Assembly: GCF_020740835.1 (NCBI RefSeq)
Contig: NZ_JAINFC010000012.1
Location: forward strand, 1-35,548
Source: Streptomyces sp. UNOC14_S4
Lineage (GTDB): Bacteria; Actinomycetota; Actinomycetes; Streptomycetales; Streptomycetaceae
Direction: 5' to 3'
Length of the DNA stretch: 35,548 bases
The stretch's first letter is position 1. Every line of letters begins with the position of its first letter. Of this stretch, positions 24,196-31,980 are shown piece by piece. The notes below the pieces were generated by a model that made no database searches, was not told the origin of the DNA, and saw only the letters and a list, made by a program, of their open reading frames with translations. The position numbers and the translations under genes were made by a program.

Positions 24196-25681
24196 GGATT
24201 CGCTGGACGGGTGCCCAGGGGTGCAATGCTGCGGCGCGGCCATGGAGGCAGCGTATCCGCCGCCCCTCGCGGGGCCCGGCGGAGGTGACCGTGGGCCCCG
24301 CGGAGGCGACCGTGAACAGGGAGACGGCGAGCAGGGTCAGCGCCGCCCAGCGGTCGCCGTGCGCACCGCCGAGGAAGAGGGCCAGGCCGACGAGCGCGAC
24401 ACCGAGCGCGGTGCCGAGGCCGCGGGCCATGTTGACCAGCCCTCCGCCGGTCCCGGACGCGTTCGCCGGGACCGCGCCCATGATCAGCGCGTTGTTGGCG
24501 GGGGTGAACAGGCCGAGCCCGAGCCCGAGCAGCGTCAGCGGGAGCACCGGCCAGGGCACGGCCATCGGAAGCACCACCAGGGCGGCCAGGGCCCCGGCGG
24601 CCAGCAAGGCTCCGCCCAGGCAGCGGGCCCGGTCGGACAGCCCGCTCGGCAGCACCCTGTCCGCGCCCGTCGCCGCGAGGGCGAAGCCCACAGGCAGCGC
24701 GGTGAGCACGAACCCGGCCGTCAGCTCGGACGTCCCGTCCCGTGTGAGGGCGACGGGGACGAGCACCAGGGGGCCGAACAGCGTCAGGTAGCCGCACAGC
24801 GCCCCGAACAGCCCGGTGGACACGGCCCGTACGCGCAGCAGCCGCAGGTCGAGCAGCGGGGAGGCGGCCCGGCGCTGCCGTACGACGAACCCGCGGGCCG
24901 CCGTCGCGGCGGCGACGGCCAGTACGGCCACCGCCCAGCCGGGCACGTCGAGCCCGGACGCCGTGGAGAGTGCCAGCAGCAAGCCGGACGTCGCGGCGGC
25001 GAGCAGGACCAGGCCCGGCCAGTCGAAGTCCCCCACAGGGGTACGGGCACGGGTACGCGGCAGCAGATAGTGCCCGGCGATCAGCGCCGCGAGCCCTATG
25101 GGCACATTGATGCCGAACACCCAGCGCCAGCCGACCGTGGACACGAGGGCACCGCCGACCGTGGGCCCGAGGGCCAGCCCGAGCGCCTGGGCGGCGGCCT
25201 GCGCGCCAAGACCGGCCCTGGCCTTCCCGCGCGGCGCGGTGGTGGTGACGAGCGCGACGCTGTTGGCCTGCATCAGCGCGGCCCCGGCGGCCTGCGCCAC
25301 CCGGCAGCCGACCAGCAGCACGAGCGAACCGGCCAGCCCGCAGACCGCGGACGCCGCGGTGAACAGCAGGAATCCGTAGAGGTAGAACAGCTTGCGGCCG
25401 TGCGCGTCCGAGAGTCTGCCCGCCGGTATCAGCAGCGCGACCAGTGTCAGCAGATAGGCGAGCGAGACCCATTCGACGGCGGCGAGCGACGCCCCGAAGT
25501 CCTCACGCAGGCTCCCGTAGGCCAGCGTCACGATGCTCGCGTCGAGCTGTCCCATGAACGCGCCGAGACACACGGTCGCCACGGCGAGCCGCCAGGCGTA
25601 CGCCCGTCTCCGCACACACTCGGGCCGAGCCCGCTCCCGGTACAGGAAGCCGAGCGTCTCCGCTTCCACGCGCCCTGTCAT
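24053..25681 (-). CDS. MFS multidrug exporter, DHA2 family, 542 aa
   Basis: Membrane efflux transporter with about fourteen hydrophobic segments. TM1 carries FMGQLDASIVTLAYGSL, motif A is GRLSDAHGRKLFYLYG and motif C GLALGPTVGGALVSTVGWRWVFGINVPIG. The recognisable protein ends near VASAGPTVTSAGP. The frame then continues for about 70 residues of Arg/His/Asp-rich sequence (RRHDRRHDRHGRRDG) that lies opposite the MarR head in another frame and has poor third-position GC, so this tail is probably incidental read-on. The start ATG at 25681 has AGGAGG four bases upstream. It is cotranscribed with marR and not linked to either cluster by position. Confidence 0.88.
   Translation of the reverse strand: MTGRVEAETLGFLYRERARPECVRRRAYAWRLAVATVCLGAFMGQLDASIVTLAYGSLREDFGASLAAVEWVSLAYLLTLVALLIPAGRLSDAHGRKLFYLYGFLLFTAASAVCGLAGSLVLLVGCRVAQAAGAALMQANSVALVTTTAPRGKARAGLGAQAAAQALGLALGPTVGGALVSTVGWRWVFGINVPIGLAALIAGHYLLPRTRARTPVGDFDWPGLVLLAAATSGLLLALSTASGLDVPGWAVAVLAVAAATAARGFVVRQRRAASPLLDLRLLRVRAVSTGLFGALCGYLTLFGPLVLVPVALTRDGTSELTAGFVLTALPVGFALAATGADRVLPSGLSDRARCLGGALLAAGALAALVVLPMAVPWPVLPLTLLGLGLGLFTPANNALIMGAVPANASGTGGGLVNMARGLGTALGVALVGLALFLGGAHGDRWAALTLLAVSLFTVASAGPTVTSAGPREGRRIRCLHGRAAALHPWAPVQRIHDRRHDRRHDRHGRRDGCDGRDGHDRDGHDRDGRDRRGCHGCHGRRR
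24096..24192. repeat. Short tandem repeats in the MFS/MarR overlap
   Basis: Two adjacent 15-base units, N-GTCCGTCGCGGTCA, at 24096-24110 and 24111-24125, with a third partial unit after them, and two perfect 12-base units CGTGTCGTCGGT at 24169-24180 and 24181-24192. They encode the MTATD and DDTT repeats of the MarR head. Slippage-prone sequence of this kind could vary the head length between strains. Confidence 0.75.
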
Positions 25682-25982
25682 ACGCCCTCCTGCACTACGG
25701 TGGCGCCCTTCACCTCCAGATTACATCGGTGACCGAACTATTCGGAGTCCGACGTTTGTCGCGCACTGCACGTCGAAAGACGAACACGACAGGTGACGAA
25801 GCAGCGGGCAGGCACAAGCGCCGTCGCTGATCGTCGACGTCGACGATCAGCCTTTCGGCCACCCACCTCCGGCCGGAAGAACGAGGCGCGTGCGGCCGTG
25901 CTCCTGGTTGGCTGGCGTGGTTGTGCGCTGGGTCGAGGGTGCCCCTGCCGAAGTCATACGCGTCATCCGGTGGGAGGCAGCC
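25682..25982. promoter_or_regulatory. Divergent intergenic region with two palindromes
   Basis: This 301-base gap between the minus-strand exporter and the plus-strand TRIC gene has no credible gene. It holds CCGAACTATTCGG at 25733-25745 (5-base arms), next to a possible -10 TGTAAT for the exporter, and the long palindrome at 25828-25853. Both are candidate operators; the near one suits the MarR protein encoded in the same operon. Confidence 0.6.
25828..25853. promoter_or_regulatory. Perfect 26-base palindrome
   Basis: Left half GCTGATCGTCGAC at 25828-25840 is followed directly by its exact complement at 25841-25853, with no spacer. It lies 147 bases upstream of the exporter start and 130 bases upstream of the TRIC start. 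With no loop and no T-tract, an operator is more likely than a terminator. Confidence 0.7.
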
Positions 25983-26633
25983 GTGGTCCTGTACGTGCTC
26001 TACCTGATAGGGATCGCGGCCTTCGCCGCCAGCGGTGTGCTCGCCGCCCACCAGGCGCGGCTGGACCCGTTCGGCGGCCTGGTCCTCGCCTTCGCCGCGG
26101 CGATCTCGGGCGGCACCCTGCGCGACCTGATCCTGGACCGGCATCCGCTGTACTGGACGCACGACTGGGTCCTGCTCACCGTCATCGCCGCCACCGCCGT
26201 CGCCACGATGGCCCTCCTGCGCCACCGGCGGCTCCCACACCGCAGCCTGATGACCGTGGACGCCGTGGGCCTGTCCGTCGTCACGGTGATCGGCGCCCGC
26301 GCCGCCGCCGACGTGGGCGCCACCCCGCTCGCCGTCATCATGCTGGCCGTACTGACGGGCGTGACCGGCGAAGTCGTACGCGACCTGCTATGCGGGCAGT
26401 TCCCGCCCCTGCTGCTGCGCGAGGACATCTACGCCACCGCTGCCGCCGCGGGCGCGGGCGTGTATCTGCTCCTGCGCTGGGCGGGTGCGGCTCCCACCCC
26501 CACCACGATCGCCGCGGCGGCGACGGTCTTCGCGATCCGTATGACGGCGCTCCACTTCGACCTGCACTTCCCGAGGCTCGCCGCACGGGGCACCGCGACT
26601 CCACCGCCGCCCGAGCCGCCGGCTGCCTCCTGA
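25983..26633 (+). CDS. TRIC-type cation channel family protein (UPF0126), 216 aa
   Basis: Seven-helix membrane protein made of two tandem TRIC repeats. The first repeat has AAISGGTLRDLILDRHPLYW and the second VLTGVTGEVVRDLLCGQFPPLLLREDIYATAA, the Gly-rich kinks and Arg-Asp signatures of prokaryotic TRIC channels, which conduct K+ and other monovalent cations. GTG at 25983 is chosen because GGAGG lies five bases upstream and the protein then begins directly with TM1 (VVLYVLYLIGIAAFAASG) and has the normal 200-220 residue length; the frame is open to 25890. The C-terminus is Pro-rich. It is followed by a repeat array and terminator. Confidence 0.9.
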   Translation: MVLYVLYLIGIAAFAASGVLAAHQARLDPFGGLVLAFAAAISGGTLRDLILDRHPLYWTHDWVLLTVIAATAVATMALLRHRRLPHRSLMTVDAVGLSVVTVIGARAAADVGATPLAVIMLAVLTGVTGEVVRDLLCGQFPPLLLREDIYATAAAAGAGVYLLLRWAGAAPTPTTIAAAATVFAIRMTALHFDLHFPRLAARGTATPPPPEPPAAS

Positions 26634-26710
26634 GCACATGCGCAGGGGCACATGCGCAAGGGGCACATGCGCAAGGGCGCATACGCAAGGGCCTGGCGCA
26701 TGCGCGAGGG
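26634..26710. repeat. Five imperfect 15-base repeats, GCACATGCGCAAGGG
   Basis: Units begin at about 26634, 26649, 26664, 26678 and 26695, directly after the TRIC stop codon. The first three match closely, the fourth reads GCATACGCAAGGGC and the fifth GGCGCATGCGCGAGGG. Each unit contains the small palindrome TGCGCA or a variant. The array ends in the terminator stem at 26708. Confidence 0.8.
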
Positions 26711-26736
26711 CCCGCACGCGGTGTGCGTGCGGGCCC
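26708..26736. terminator. Bidirectional hairpin terminator
   Basis: Perfect 12-base stem GGGCCCGCACGC (26708-26719), loop GGTGT, right arm 26725-26736. It lies between the convergent TRIC gene and the end of the cluster B operon (26787) and can terminate both. Confidence 0.85.
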
Positions 26737-26786
26737 CTGTGCGAGAGCCGCGCCCCGGGGGTAGGCGGCGGCTCTCCGAGCGGGTG

Positions 26787-27350
26787 TCAGCGACCGGAGT
26801 CCGCCGACACCTCCTCGCTGACGGCGAGCTCCTCGCTGATGGATTCCACCCGCGGCTCGGCCAGCCGGACGTAGTCCTCGGTGTCCAGCGCCAGGGAGCG
26901 GTCCAGCTCGATGTTGAAGAACATCTCCTCGTGCGCGAGCAGGGCCGGGTCCACCACGAGTTCCAGGGCCGGGTCGAAGGTGAACGGGACGATGGCACCG
27001 CTGGTGCACCCCGTCAGCCGTTCGGCCGTCGGCTGGTCCGCGAACATCGCGTGGCGGGCTTCGCACAGCTCGGCGATCCGGCCCAGGTCCACGCGCCGGT
27101 CGCCGGGGACGGTCGCCAGGACGTAGTGCGACGTCTTCTTGGTCTTCTTGACCCGCACCACGACGCACTTGGCCGCCTGGGCGAGGTCGTTCCCGCGCAG
27201 CGCGCTGACGACGTCGGTACGCCCCTCGGCCTCGTGCTCGATCCGGCGGAAGCGGGCCCCGCCCTCCTCCAGCAGACGCAGGAGCCTGCCCGAGGCGGGT
27301 TCCTGCGTGAAGGCGGGCTCCCCGGTCTGCTGTGCCGATCCCCCGGTCAT
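26787..27350 (-). CDS. YbaK/ProX-type aminoacyl-tRNA deacylase, 187 aa
   Basis: Stand-alone editing-domain protein of the YbaK/EbsC/ProXp superfamily, which hydrolyses wrong amino acids from tRNA in trans. The fold signature is present: RRIEHEAEGRTDVVSALRGND leading to AAKCVVVRV with the conserved Lys61, then a central strand HYVLATVPGDRRVDLGRI, and the substrate-loop GCTSGAIVPF at 114-123. It has an N-terminal extension of ~20 residues and an acidic C-terminal tail. The ATG at 27350 overlaps the oxygenase stop as ATGA, making it the last gene of the cluster B operon. Within a pathway encoding amino-acid ligases and an oxygenase, trans-editing self-protection against a product or intermediate that mimics an amino acid is the attractive inference; catalytic use in biosynthesis is an alternative. 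Confidence 0.88.
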   Translation of the reverse strand: MTGGSAQQTGEPAFTQEPASGRLLRLLEEGGARFRRIEHEAEGRTDVVSALRGNDLAQAAKCVVVRVKKTKKTSHYVLATVPGDRRVDLGRIAELCEARHAMFADQPTAERLTGCTSGAIVPFTFDPALELVVDPALLAHEEMFFNIELDRSLALDTEDYVRLAEPRVESISEELAVSEEVSADSGR

Positions 27351-28156
27351 CCCCACACCACCGCCGAGCCGAGCTCCTCGTCGGCGAAGCCGAGGAAGAA
27401 GCCCATGGTGATCCGGTCGGAGCCGGAGACCCGCTCGATCGAGTGGTACTGCATCGGGTTGATCACGTAGACGTCGCCGGCCTGCGGCTTGAACTCGTGA
27501 CCGGGGTGGCCCTCGACCACGCCCTCGTCGTAGCCGAGACCGCCCTCGATCTTGAAGGTCTCGTCCTCGGGCTGCCACGGCCGCCGGTAGATGCGCAGCT
27601 CGCCGCCCTCGTCGCACTCCTGCACACAGACGACGCAGCTGAGCTGCTGGGCGAGGCCGGCCAGCACGATGCCCGTGTCGGCCGCGTCCCGCATGATGTT
27701 GTCGTTGTGCAGCGGGTTGCGCACGCCGTCCGCGTGGATGCGGACGACCGAGGCCGCGTACTCCCGGCCGTCCGGCTCGCGGGCCGGCTCGAGCGAGTCG
27801 AGGCCGAAGGCCTTGCGCAGGCCCTCGCGCACGCGCTCGGCGAGGTCGAAGGAGACGCCGTCGAGCATCGCCTGCGCGTCCTTGCTCTCCTGGAAGTACG
27901 TGTCCAGGTCGGACAGGTGCTTGGCCAGGTACGGGCCGATCGTGGTGAGCGTGCCGTTGGAGTAGCTCGTCGTGGAGGCGTTGGCGAACAGTTCCCCGAT
28001 GCGCTCCCGGTTCTTGGTGAACGCCTCCTCGGGCAGCAGGTTGCGCAGCACGACCACGGCCACCTCCCCGGTCGCCAGCTTGCGCAGCAGCTCGTGGCCG
28101 GGCTGCTCGGTGGCCGCGTCGATGACCACGCGGGCGAAGGTGTCAGTGCTGGACAT
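27347..28156 (-). CDS. 2-oxoglutarate/Fe(II)-dependent oxygenase, 269 aa
   Basis: Predicted non-heme iron hydroxylase. The double-stranded beta-helix iron ligands appear as HND at residues 150-152 (NPLHNDNIM) and His238 in NPMQYHSIERVSGSDRITMGFF, with Arg248 as likely 2-oxoglutarate carboxylate ligand. These enzymes couple decarboxylation of 2-oxoglutarate to hydroxylation, desaturation or cyclisation, often of amino acids. The ATG at 28156 has AAGGAG eight bases upstream; both lie inside the 3' end of the amidotransferase gene, which overlaps it by 14 bases. Downstream it is coupled to the deacylase. Cys-rich VVCVQEC strands suggest a buried core. Substrate unknown; an amino acid or peptide of cluster B is the natural candidate. 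Confidence 0.85.
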   Translation of the reverse strand: MSSTDTFARVVIDAATEQPGHELLRKLATGEVAVVVLRNLLPEEAFTKNRERIGELFANASTTSYSNGTLTTIGPYLAKHLSDLDTYFQESKDAQAMLDGVSFDLAERVREGLRKAFGLDSLEPAREPDGREYAASVVRIHADGVRNPLHNDNIMRDAADTGIVLAGLAQQLSCVVCVQECDEGGELRIYRRPWQPEDETFKIEGGLGYDEGVVEGHPGHEFKPQAGDVYVINPMQYHSIERVSGSDRITMGFFLGFADEELGSAVVWG

Positions 28157-28910
28157 GAAGGGCTTCTCCTTGACGTGCTGTGCTGCTCGTGCTGCTCGTG
28201 CTGCCGTTGAGAGGGATTTCGATGAGGCTGTCGGGAGCGAGGGGCTCCCACTGGTCCAACGGCGCCAGATCGGGTATCCGCTCCGACGCGATGACCGTGT
28301 ACCGGTCCGTGCGCAGGCGGAACATGCCGAAGTAGACGGGCGAGGCGACCCCGGGTGAAGTCCAGTGGATGACGTACGCGACGTCGGAGTTCACCGCGAT
28401 GGCGTTGCCCGAACTTCCCCCGGCGGGAATCGCCCGCAGCCGTTCGAGCGTCTGCTGCTCGTCGAGCCTGCGGCTTCCCTCGGGGATGATGTAGTCGAAG
28501 TATTCCCGCGAGTCGAACTCGGACTCCGGAAGGCCGAGTTTCTGGTGGACCGTGGGCAGGAAACCGTTGTGCATGAAATGCCAGGTGGTCTCGGCTTCCC
28601 GCGTCAGGGGATGCGTGAACTGCAGCCCGTGGTTCTTCGGGAGCGTCGCGTGCCTGGCGTGGACGGCCAGGAAATCGGTGTCGAGCTCCGCGACCGGGGA
28701 TTCGTGATGGCTGTCCGTGAGCGGCCGCACGTCGCGGTGCAGCGCGATGCCCTGCGGGGCATCGGGGTCGCGCCAGAGCGCTCCCCAGCCGTTGGGGTGC
28801 ACATCGGTGGGCCCGTCGTGGTCGGCGGTGCGGCCACAGCTCATCGCCTCGGCGGCTTTGAGGATGTCGTTCGCCGAGAACTGCCCGGAGGCCAGGATGA
28901 GTCGGCACAT
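28143..28910 (-). CDS. Class II glutamine amidotransferase-like (Ntn hydrolase), 255 aa
   Basis: Stand-alone class II glutaminase fold, like YafJ/EgtC and the N-terminal half of asparagine synthetase B. It starts MCRLILASG, so Cys2 becomes the N-terminal nucleophile after Met removal. HARHAT (84-89), N93, THP at 99-101 and HNG (114-116) form the glutamine pocket and oxyanion hole. The C-terminus ends in a Ser/Thr repeat (STSSTSS) encoded by two GCTGCTCGT units at 28182-28199, probably slippage-derived. It lies six bases after the ATP-grasp gene and overlaps the oxygenase start. Two roles fit: feeding ammonia to the PP-loop ATPase of the same operon, as a split asparagine-synthetase-type pair, or removing a gamma-glutamyl group, as EgtC does. 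Confidence 0.88.
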   Translation of the reverse strand: MCRLILASGQFSANDILKAAEAMSCGRTADHDGPTDVHPNGWGALWRDPDAPQGIALHRDVRPLTDSHHESPVAELDTDFLAVHARHATLPKNHGLQFTHPLTREAETTWHFMHNGFLPTVHQKLGLPESEFDSREYFDYIIPEGSRRLDEQQTLERLRAIPAGGSSGNAIAVNSDVAYVIHWTSPGVASPVYFGMFRLRTDRYTVIASERIPDLAPLDQWEPLAPDSLIEIPLNGSTSSTSSTARQGEALHVQH

Positions 28911-28916
28911 GGTCGG

Positions 28917-30263
28917 TCAGGCTCGCCTTCGGTTGTCGGCCAGGAATGAGAGAACGGAGCGGACGTCGCCGCCTTGGTCGCTGGTGACGACGACCCGTCC
29001 GACGGAGCCGCCGTGGCGTGCGATGTCGGACGCGAGCGTGGTCCGCTCGTCGTCGGTGAGCCCCGCGGCAGAAGGGGCCGGGCCCGCGGGGACGATGTCC
29101 AGCGAGCATCCGGCCGGGGAAAGCCCGGCCGCCGCGGCCAATTGCTCCTCGGAAGTGGCACGGATCTGTCCGGCGGTCGCGGCGGTCGCCGTCCCGGACG
29201 TGCCGATCAGCTCCCGCGGGTCCGCGCCGTCCAGGTGGACACGGAATGTCAGCTCGGCCCAGTTCAGGCCGGTCGCCCGCTCGATGAGCGCCACCAGGGC
29301 GCCGCCGGAGAGCCGGAATCCCATCTCCACGAGCACGGGTCCGTCCGCGCCGAGAATGGCGTCGATGTGGAACGGGCCTTCGTGATATCCGGCGGCGTCG
29401 ACACAGGACTGTGTCAGCTCCAGGAGTTCCGCGGTGGCGGTGCTCCCGTGCCGGGCGATGTGGCCCACCTCGCGGAATCCCGCGGGCTCGTCCGGCTCGC
29501 CCTCGGTGCCGCCTTCGGTGCCGTCCTCGACTGCGGTGAATTTCTCGCAGACGCTCAGCAGGACCGCGTTCCCGTCATGGGCCACGCCCTGCAGGGAGAC
29601 TTCGGGTCCCTTGACGAATTCCTCCGCGATGACCCCGGTGAACGCGCCGCCTCCGTAATTGGCCAGCCGCTCGATGTGCCGGAGCGCGTCACGTCGTTCT
29701 TCGGCTCCTTGGACGAGAAAGACACCGAGGCCTCCCCCGCCGTCCACCGGCTTGATCACCTGCGGATAGCCGAGCTCCTCGGCCTCCTCGCCCGCGTCGC
29801 CCTCGTCGGCCGACGGGCCCAGGAGTTGCTGCCGCGGCTGCGGAAGGTGACCCGCGACCTCACGGACGGCGGTCCGCAGTTCGTGCTTGTCGAGCGGGCG
29901 GAATTCCTCCCCCACCGACGGCCAGGGCAGCGTGCGCAGCGACTGCGCCAGGGCGAAACCGGCGTACACGTAGCGCTCGAAGCCCGACAGGAGCAGCACC
30001 GGACGCACCTGCGCGTCGGCGAGCGCCTTGCGCACCTGCTCGGGGTCCTGCGGCTCCTCGACGCCGATCTCCAGGTCGAACGGCCGGCGCCCCAGCAGCC
30101 TGCGCCAGCGCAGATACGCGGGCGTCTCCACCAGCACGGCGCGCAGTGACCGCCGTCGGGCGCAGTCCAGATAGGGATCGAGTCCGTCCCGGGTCGCGCC
30201 CAGTTGTACGAAGTCGCCTGCGACGGCGGCCCCTTCCACGGCTCCCTCCGCGGACCCCTCCAT
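28917..30263 (-). CDS. ATP-grasp ligase B2, about 448 aa
   Basis: Carboxylate-amine/thiol ligase of the ATP-grasp superfamily. The N-terminal pre-ATP-grasp domain includes VLLLSGFERYVYAGFALAQSL and the nucleotide-binding core IKPVDGGGGLGVFLVQG. The second subdomain has VIAEEFVKGPEVSLQGV, and the metal-binding region is FHIDAILGADGPVLVEMGFRLSGG. Such enzymes activate a carboxylate as acyl phosphate and join it to an amine. The ATG at 30263 is preferred for its AAGGAGAGG six bases upstream; an ATG at 30287, one base after the PP-loop stop, adds eight residues but has no binding site. A C-terminal 70-residue extension follows the ligase core. It differs clearly from the other ATP-grasp protein of the operon, implying two different ligation steps. 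Confidence 0.88.
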   Translation of the reverse strand: MEGSAEGAVEGAAVAGDFVQLGATRDGLDPYLDCARRRSLRAVLVETPAYLRWRRLLGRRPFDLEIGVEEPQDPEQVRKALADAQVRPVLLLSGFERYVYAGFALAQSLRTLPWPSVGEEFRPLDKHELRTAVREVAGHLPQPRQQLLGPSADEGDAGEEAEELGYPQVIKPVDGGGGLGVFLVQGAEERRDALRHIERLANYGGGAFTGVIAEEFVKGPEVSLQGVAHDGNAVLLSVCEKFTAVEDGTEGGTEGEPDEPAGFREVGHIARHGSTATAELLELTQSCVDAAGYHEGPFHIDAILGADGPVLVEMGFRLSGGALVALIERATGLNWAELTFRVHLDGADPRELIGTSGTATAATAGQIRATSEEQLAAAAGLSPAGCSLDIVPAGPAPSAAGLTDDERTTLASDIARHGGSVGRVVVTSDQGGDVRSVLSFLADNRRRA

Positions 30264-30288
30264 GGACCTCTCCTTGTCCCCCTCCATG

Positions 30289-31824
30289 TCAGCGGCCGGA
30301 GAGGAGCTCGGGGACCAGCGGGCCGTCGGCGCTCTGCCGCGTCTGGATGACGGCCTTGTGCGGGTCGCCCTCGAGGATGGCGTCGATCAGCTGGGTGCTC
30401 TGGGGCGTGGTGGAGGGCAGTCGCAGGGAGCTGCGGTAGAGCACGCGGAGCTGGCTCAGCTTCAGGCCGGTGATCTGCTCCAGCCGGGCGGCCACCGCGG
30501 TCTCGTCCCCCTCCTCCGGATCGAAGCTGCCGCCCAGGAGGGTCTCGATGACCGCCGTGCGCTCCAGCAGGTCCGGCTGCTCCTTGCGGAGGTAGTCGTC
30601 CAGGCCCAGGCCCTTCTCGGTGAACGGGGCGTAGACCGCGGCGACGAACTGCTCCTCGGTCACGCCGTACGCCTCGGCGGCGTACGCGTTCATGGCCTCG
30701 CGCATGCGCTCCGCGGCGCCCTCGCCCGCGTACCGCTCGCGCATCATCTCGACGAGCTGGGGCGGGAATTCCTTCTTGTGCATGAGGGAAATCGCGAAGT
30801 CGACGTATTCCGCCAGCCCCTCGGCGTACGTCTGGCCGTAGCGCCGCTCGCACTTGAGCGCGCGCAGGTGGGCCATGAGCGCGGGGTTTCCGCAGTCGGA
30901 CTCCGTGAAGCTGAAGGCGATGTCGTCGAAGAGGAAGCCCAGGTAGTCCGTCAGCAGCTCCCAGTGGTCGCCGGACGCGTAGGCGGTGTCCTGGTAGATC
31001 GAGAAGAATTCCAGACCCGTGCGGACGTCCGAGTGGACGGAGTGCTCGGCGATGGTGTCGACGGCCTCTTCGCCGTGGATGTCGGCGAAGTACGCCTGGG
31101 AGATGTTGTCGAGCGCGGTGAGGAAGCCCTGGAAGGTGCCTCGCATCTCACGCGGCGGCTGCAGCCCGAACTTCCGGGCGAGTCGCGAGACCCACAGGTA
31201 GTAGTCGCGCTGCTCCTGCTTGGAGTCGCCGGTGATGATGAGGTCGACACCGCCGTCGTAGCCCGCCGCGAGCCCGAAGGCGTTGAGCATGCTGAGGTTG
31301 CACGCGTTGCAGAAGGTGGGGCGGGCGTCGGCGGCGGTGCGGTGGCCGGTCATGAGGATGTCGGTGCGGTTCCGCCCCACGACATCGCTGGTCTGCGGCA
31401 GGTTCGCGTCGAAGTTCCGCACCAGTCGGCCGTCGATCAGGAGCAGTTCGGTGCTGGGGTCCCCGTAGAGGTGGAGAGCCCGGTAGGCACGGTCGATGTT
31501 GTCCATCACGGCCTGCGGCATTCCCGCGTGCCGGTTCGTCGCGACGCGCATGCGGAACGTCGATCCGTGGGCCTGCGAGATGATCAGCTGCATCGTGCGG
31601 ACGAAGGCCAGCGTGTAGGAACTGTCCTTGCCGCCGCCGTACGCGACCAGCACCACATTGCGGTCCAGGTTCTCCTGGTCCGGAAGCGCGCCATGGAGCC
31701 GCATGGCGCACTTGACCGCACCCTCGTAGTTTTCCTTGGACAGCACTTCACGGAGCTGCCGAAGGGCTTCCGAGTGCTCGACCTCCCGCGGCATGTCCAT
31801 GTACATGGGTGTGCTGTGCGACAT
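30289..31824 (-). CDS. PP-loop (adenine nucleotide alpha-hydrolase) ATPase, 511 aa
   Basis: Predicted ATP-pyrophosphatase that adenylates a carbonyl, carboxylate or base for attack by ammonia or sulfide. The PP-loop is VLVAYGGGKDSSYTLAF (about 58-73) and is followed by a nucleotide-binding alpha/beta region. A CNAC motif at 172-175 precedes LAAGYDGGVDLIITGDSKQEQ, a layout like TtcA/Ncs6-type thiolases or WbpG-type amidotransferases, where such a CxxC binds metal or an Fe-S cluster. The C-terminal 250 residues are helical and unrecognised. The ATG at 31824 has AAGGA eight bases upstream; the frame is open further to 32040 but only through repeats. Located between the exporter and an ATP-grasp gene. 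The separate class II glutaminase in the operon suggests a two-subunit asparagine-synthetase-like enzyme; sulfur transfer is the main alternative. Confidence 0.8.
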   Translation of the reverse strand: MSHSTPMYMDMPREVEHSEALRQLREVLSKENYEGAVKCAMRLHGALPDQENLDRNVVLVAYGGGKDSSYTLAFVRTMQLIISQAHGSTFRMRVATNRHAGMPQAVMDNIDRAYRALHLYGDPSTELLLIDGRLVRNFDANLPQTSDVVGRNRTDILMTGHRTAADARPTFCNACNLSMLNAFGLAAGYDGGVDLIITGDSKQEQRDYYLWVSRLARKFGLQPPREMRGTFQGFLTALDNISQAYFADIHGEEAVDTIAEHSVHSDVRTGLEFFSIYQDTAYASGDHWELLTDYLGFLFDDIAFSFTESDCGNPALMAHLRALKCERRYGQTYAEGLAEYVDFAISLMHKKEFPPQLVEMMRERYAGEGAAERMREAMNAYAAEAYGVTEEQFVAAVYAPFTEKGLGLDDYLRKEQPDLLERTAVIETLLGGSFDPEEGDETAVAARLEQITGLKLSQLRVLYRSSLRLPSTTPQSTQLIDAILEGDPHKAVIQTRQSADGPLVPELLSGR

Positions 31825-31908
31825 GATGAATTTCCTTGCTGACGTGCGAATGTGCCACCGCAGCCGTGCGCCGTGACCCCCGTCGTGGCTCCGAACACGC
31901 CGACGGCT

Positions 31909-31980
31909 GCGGGATGGTGAATTGAGGTCAGGGGAGCGGGACAGGTAAGCGGGATGGTGAATTGGTGAATTGAGGTCAGG
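31909..31980. repeat. Direct duplication in the leader of the PP-loop gene
   Basis: GCGGGATGGTGAATTG occurs at 31909-31924 and 31949-31964, and GGTGAATTGAGGTCAGG at 31916-31932 and 31964-31980, the second copy reaching into the exporter stop codon. Inverted CCGCAGCCGT (31858-31867) and ACGGCTGCGG (31903-31912) flank the adjacent stretch. The 151-base gap is the largest inside the operon and looks like an expanded intergenic leader. Confidence 0.7.
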
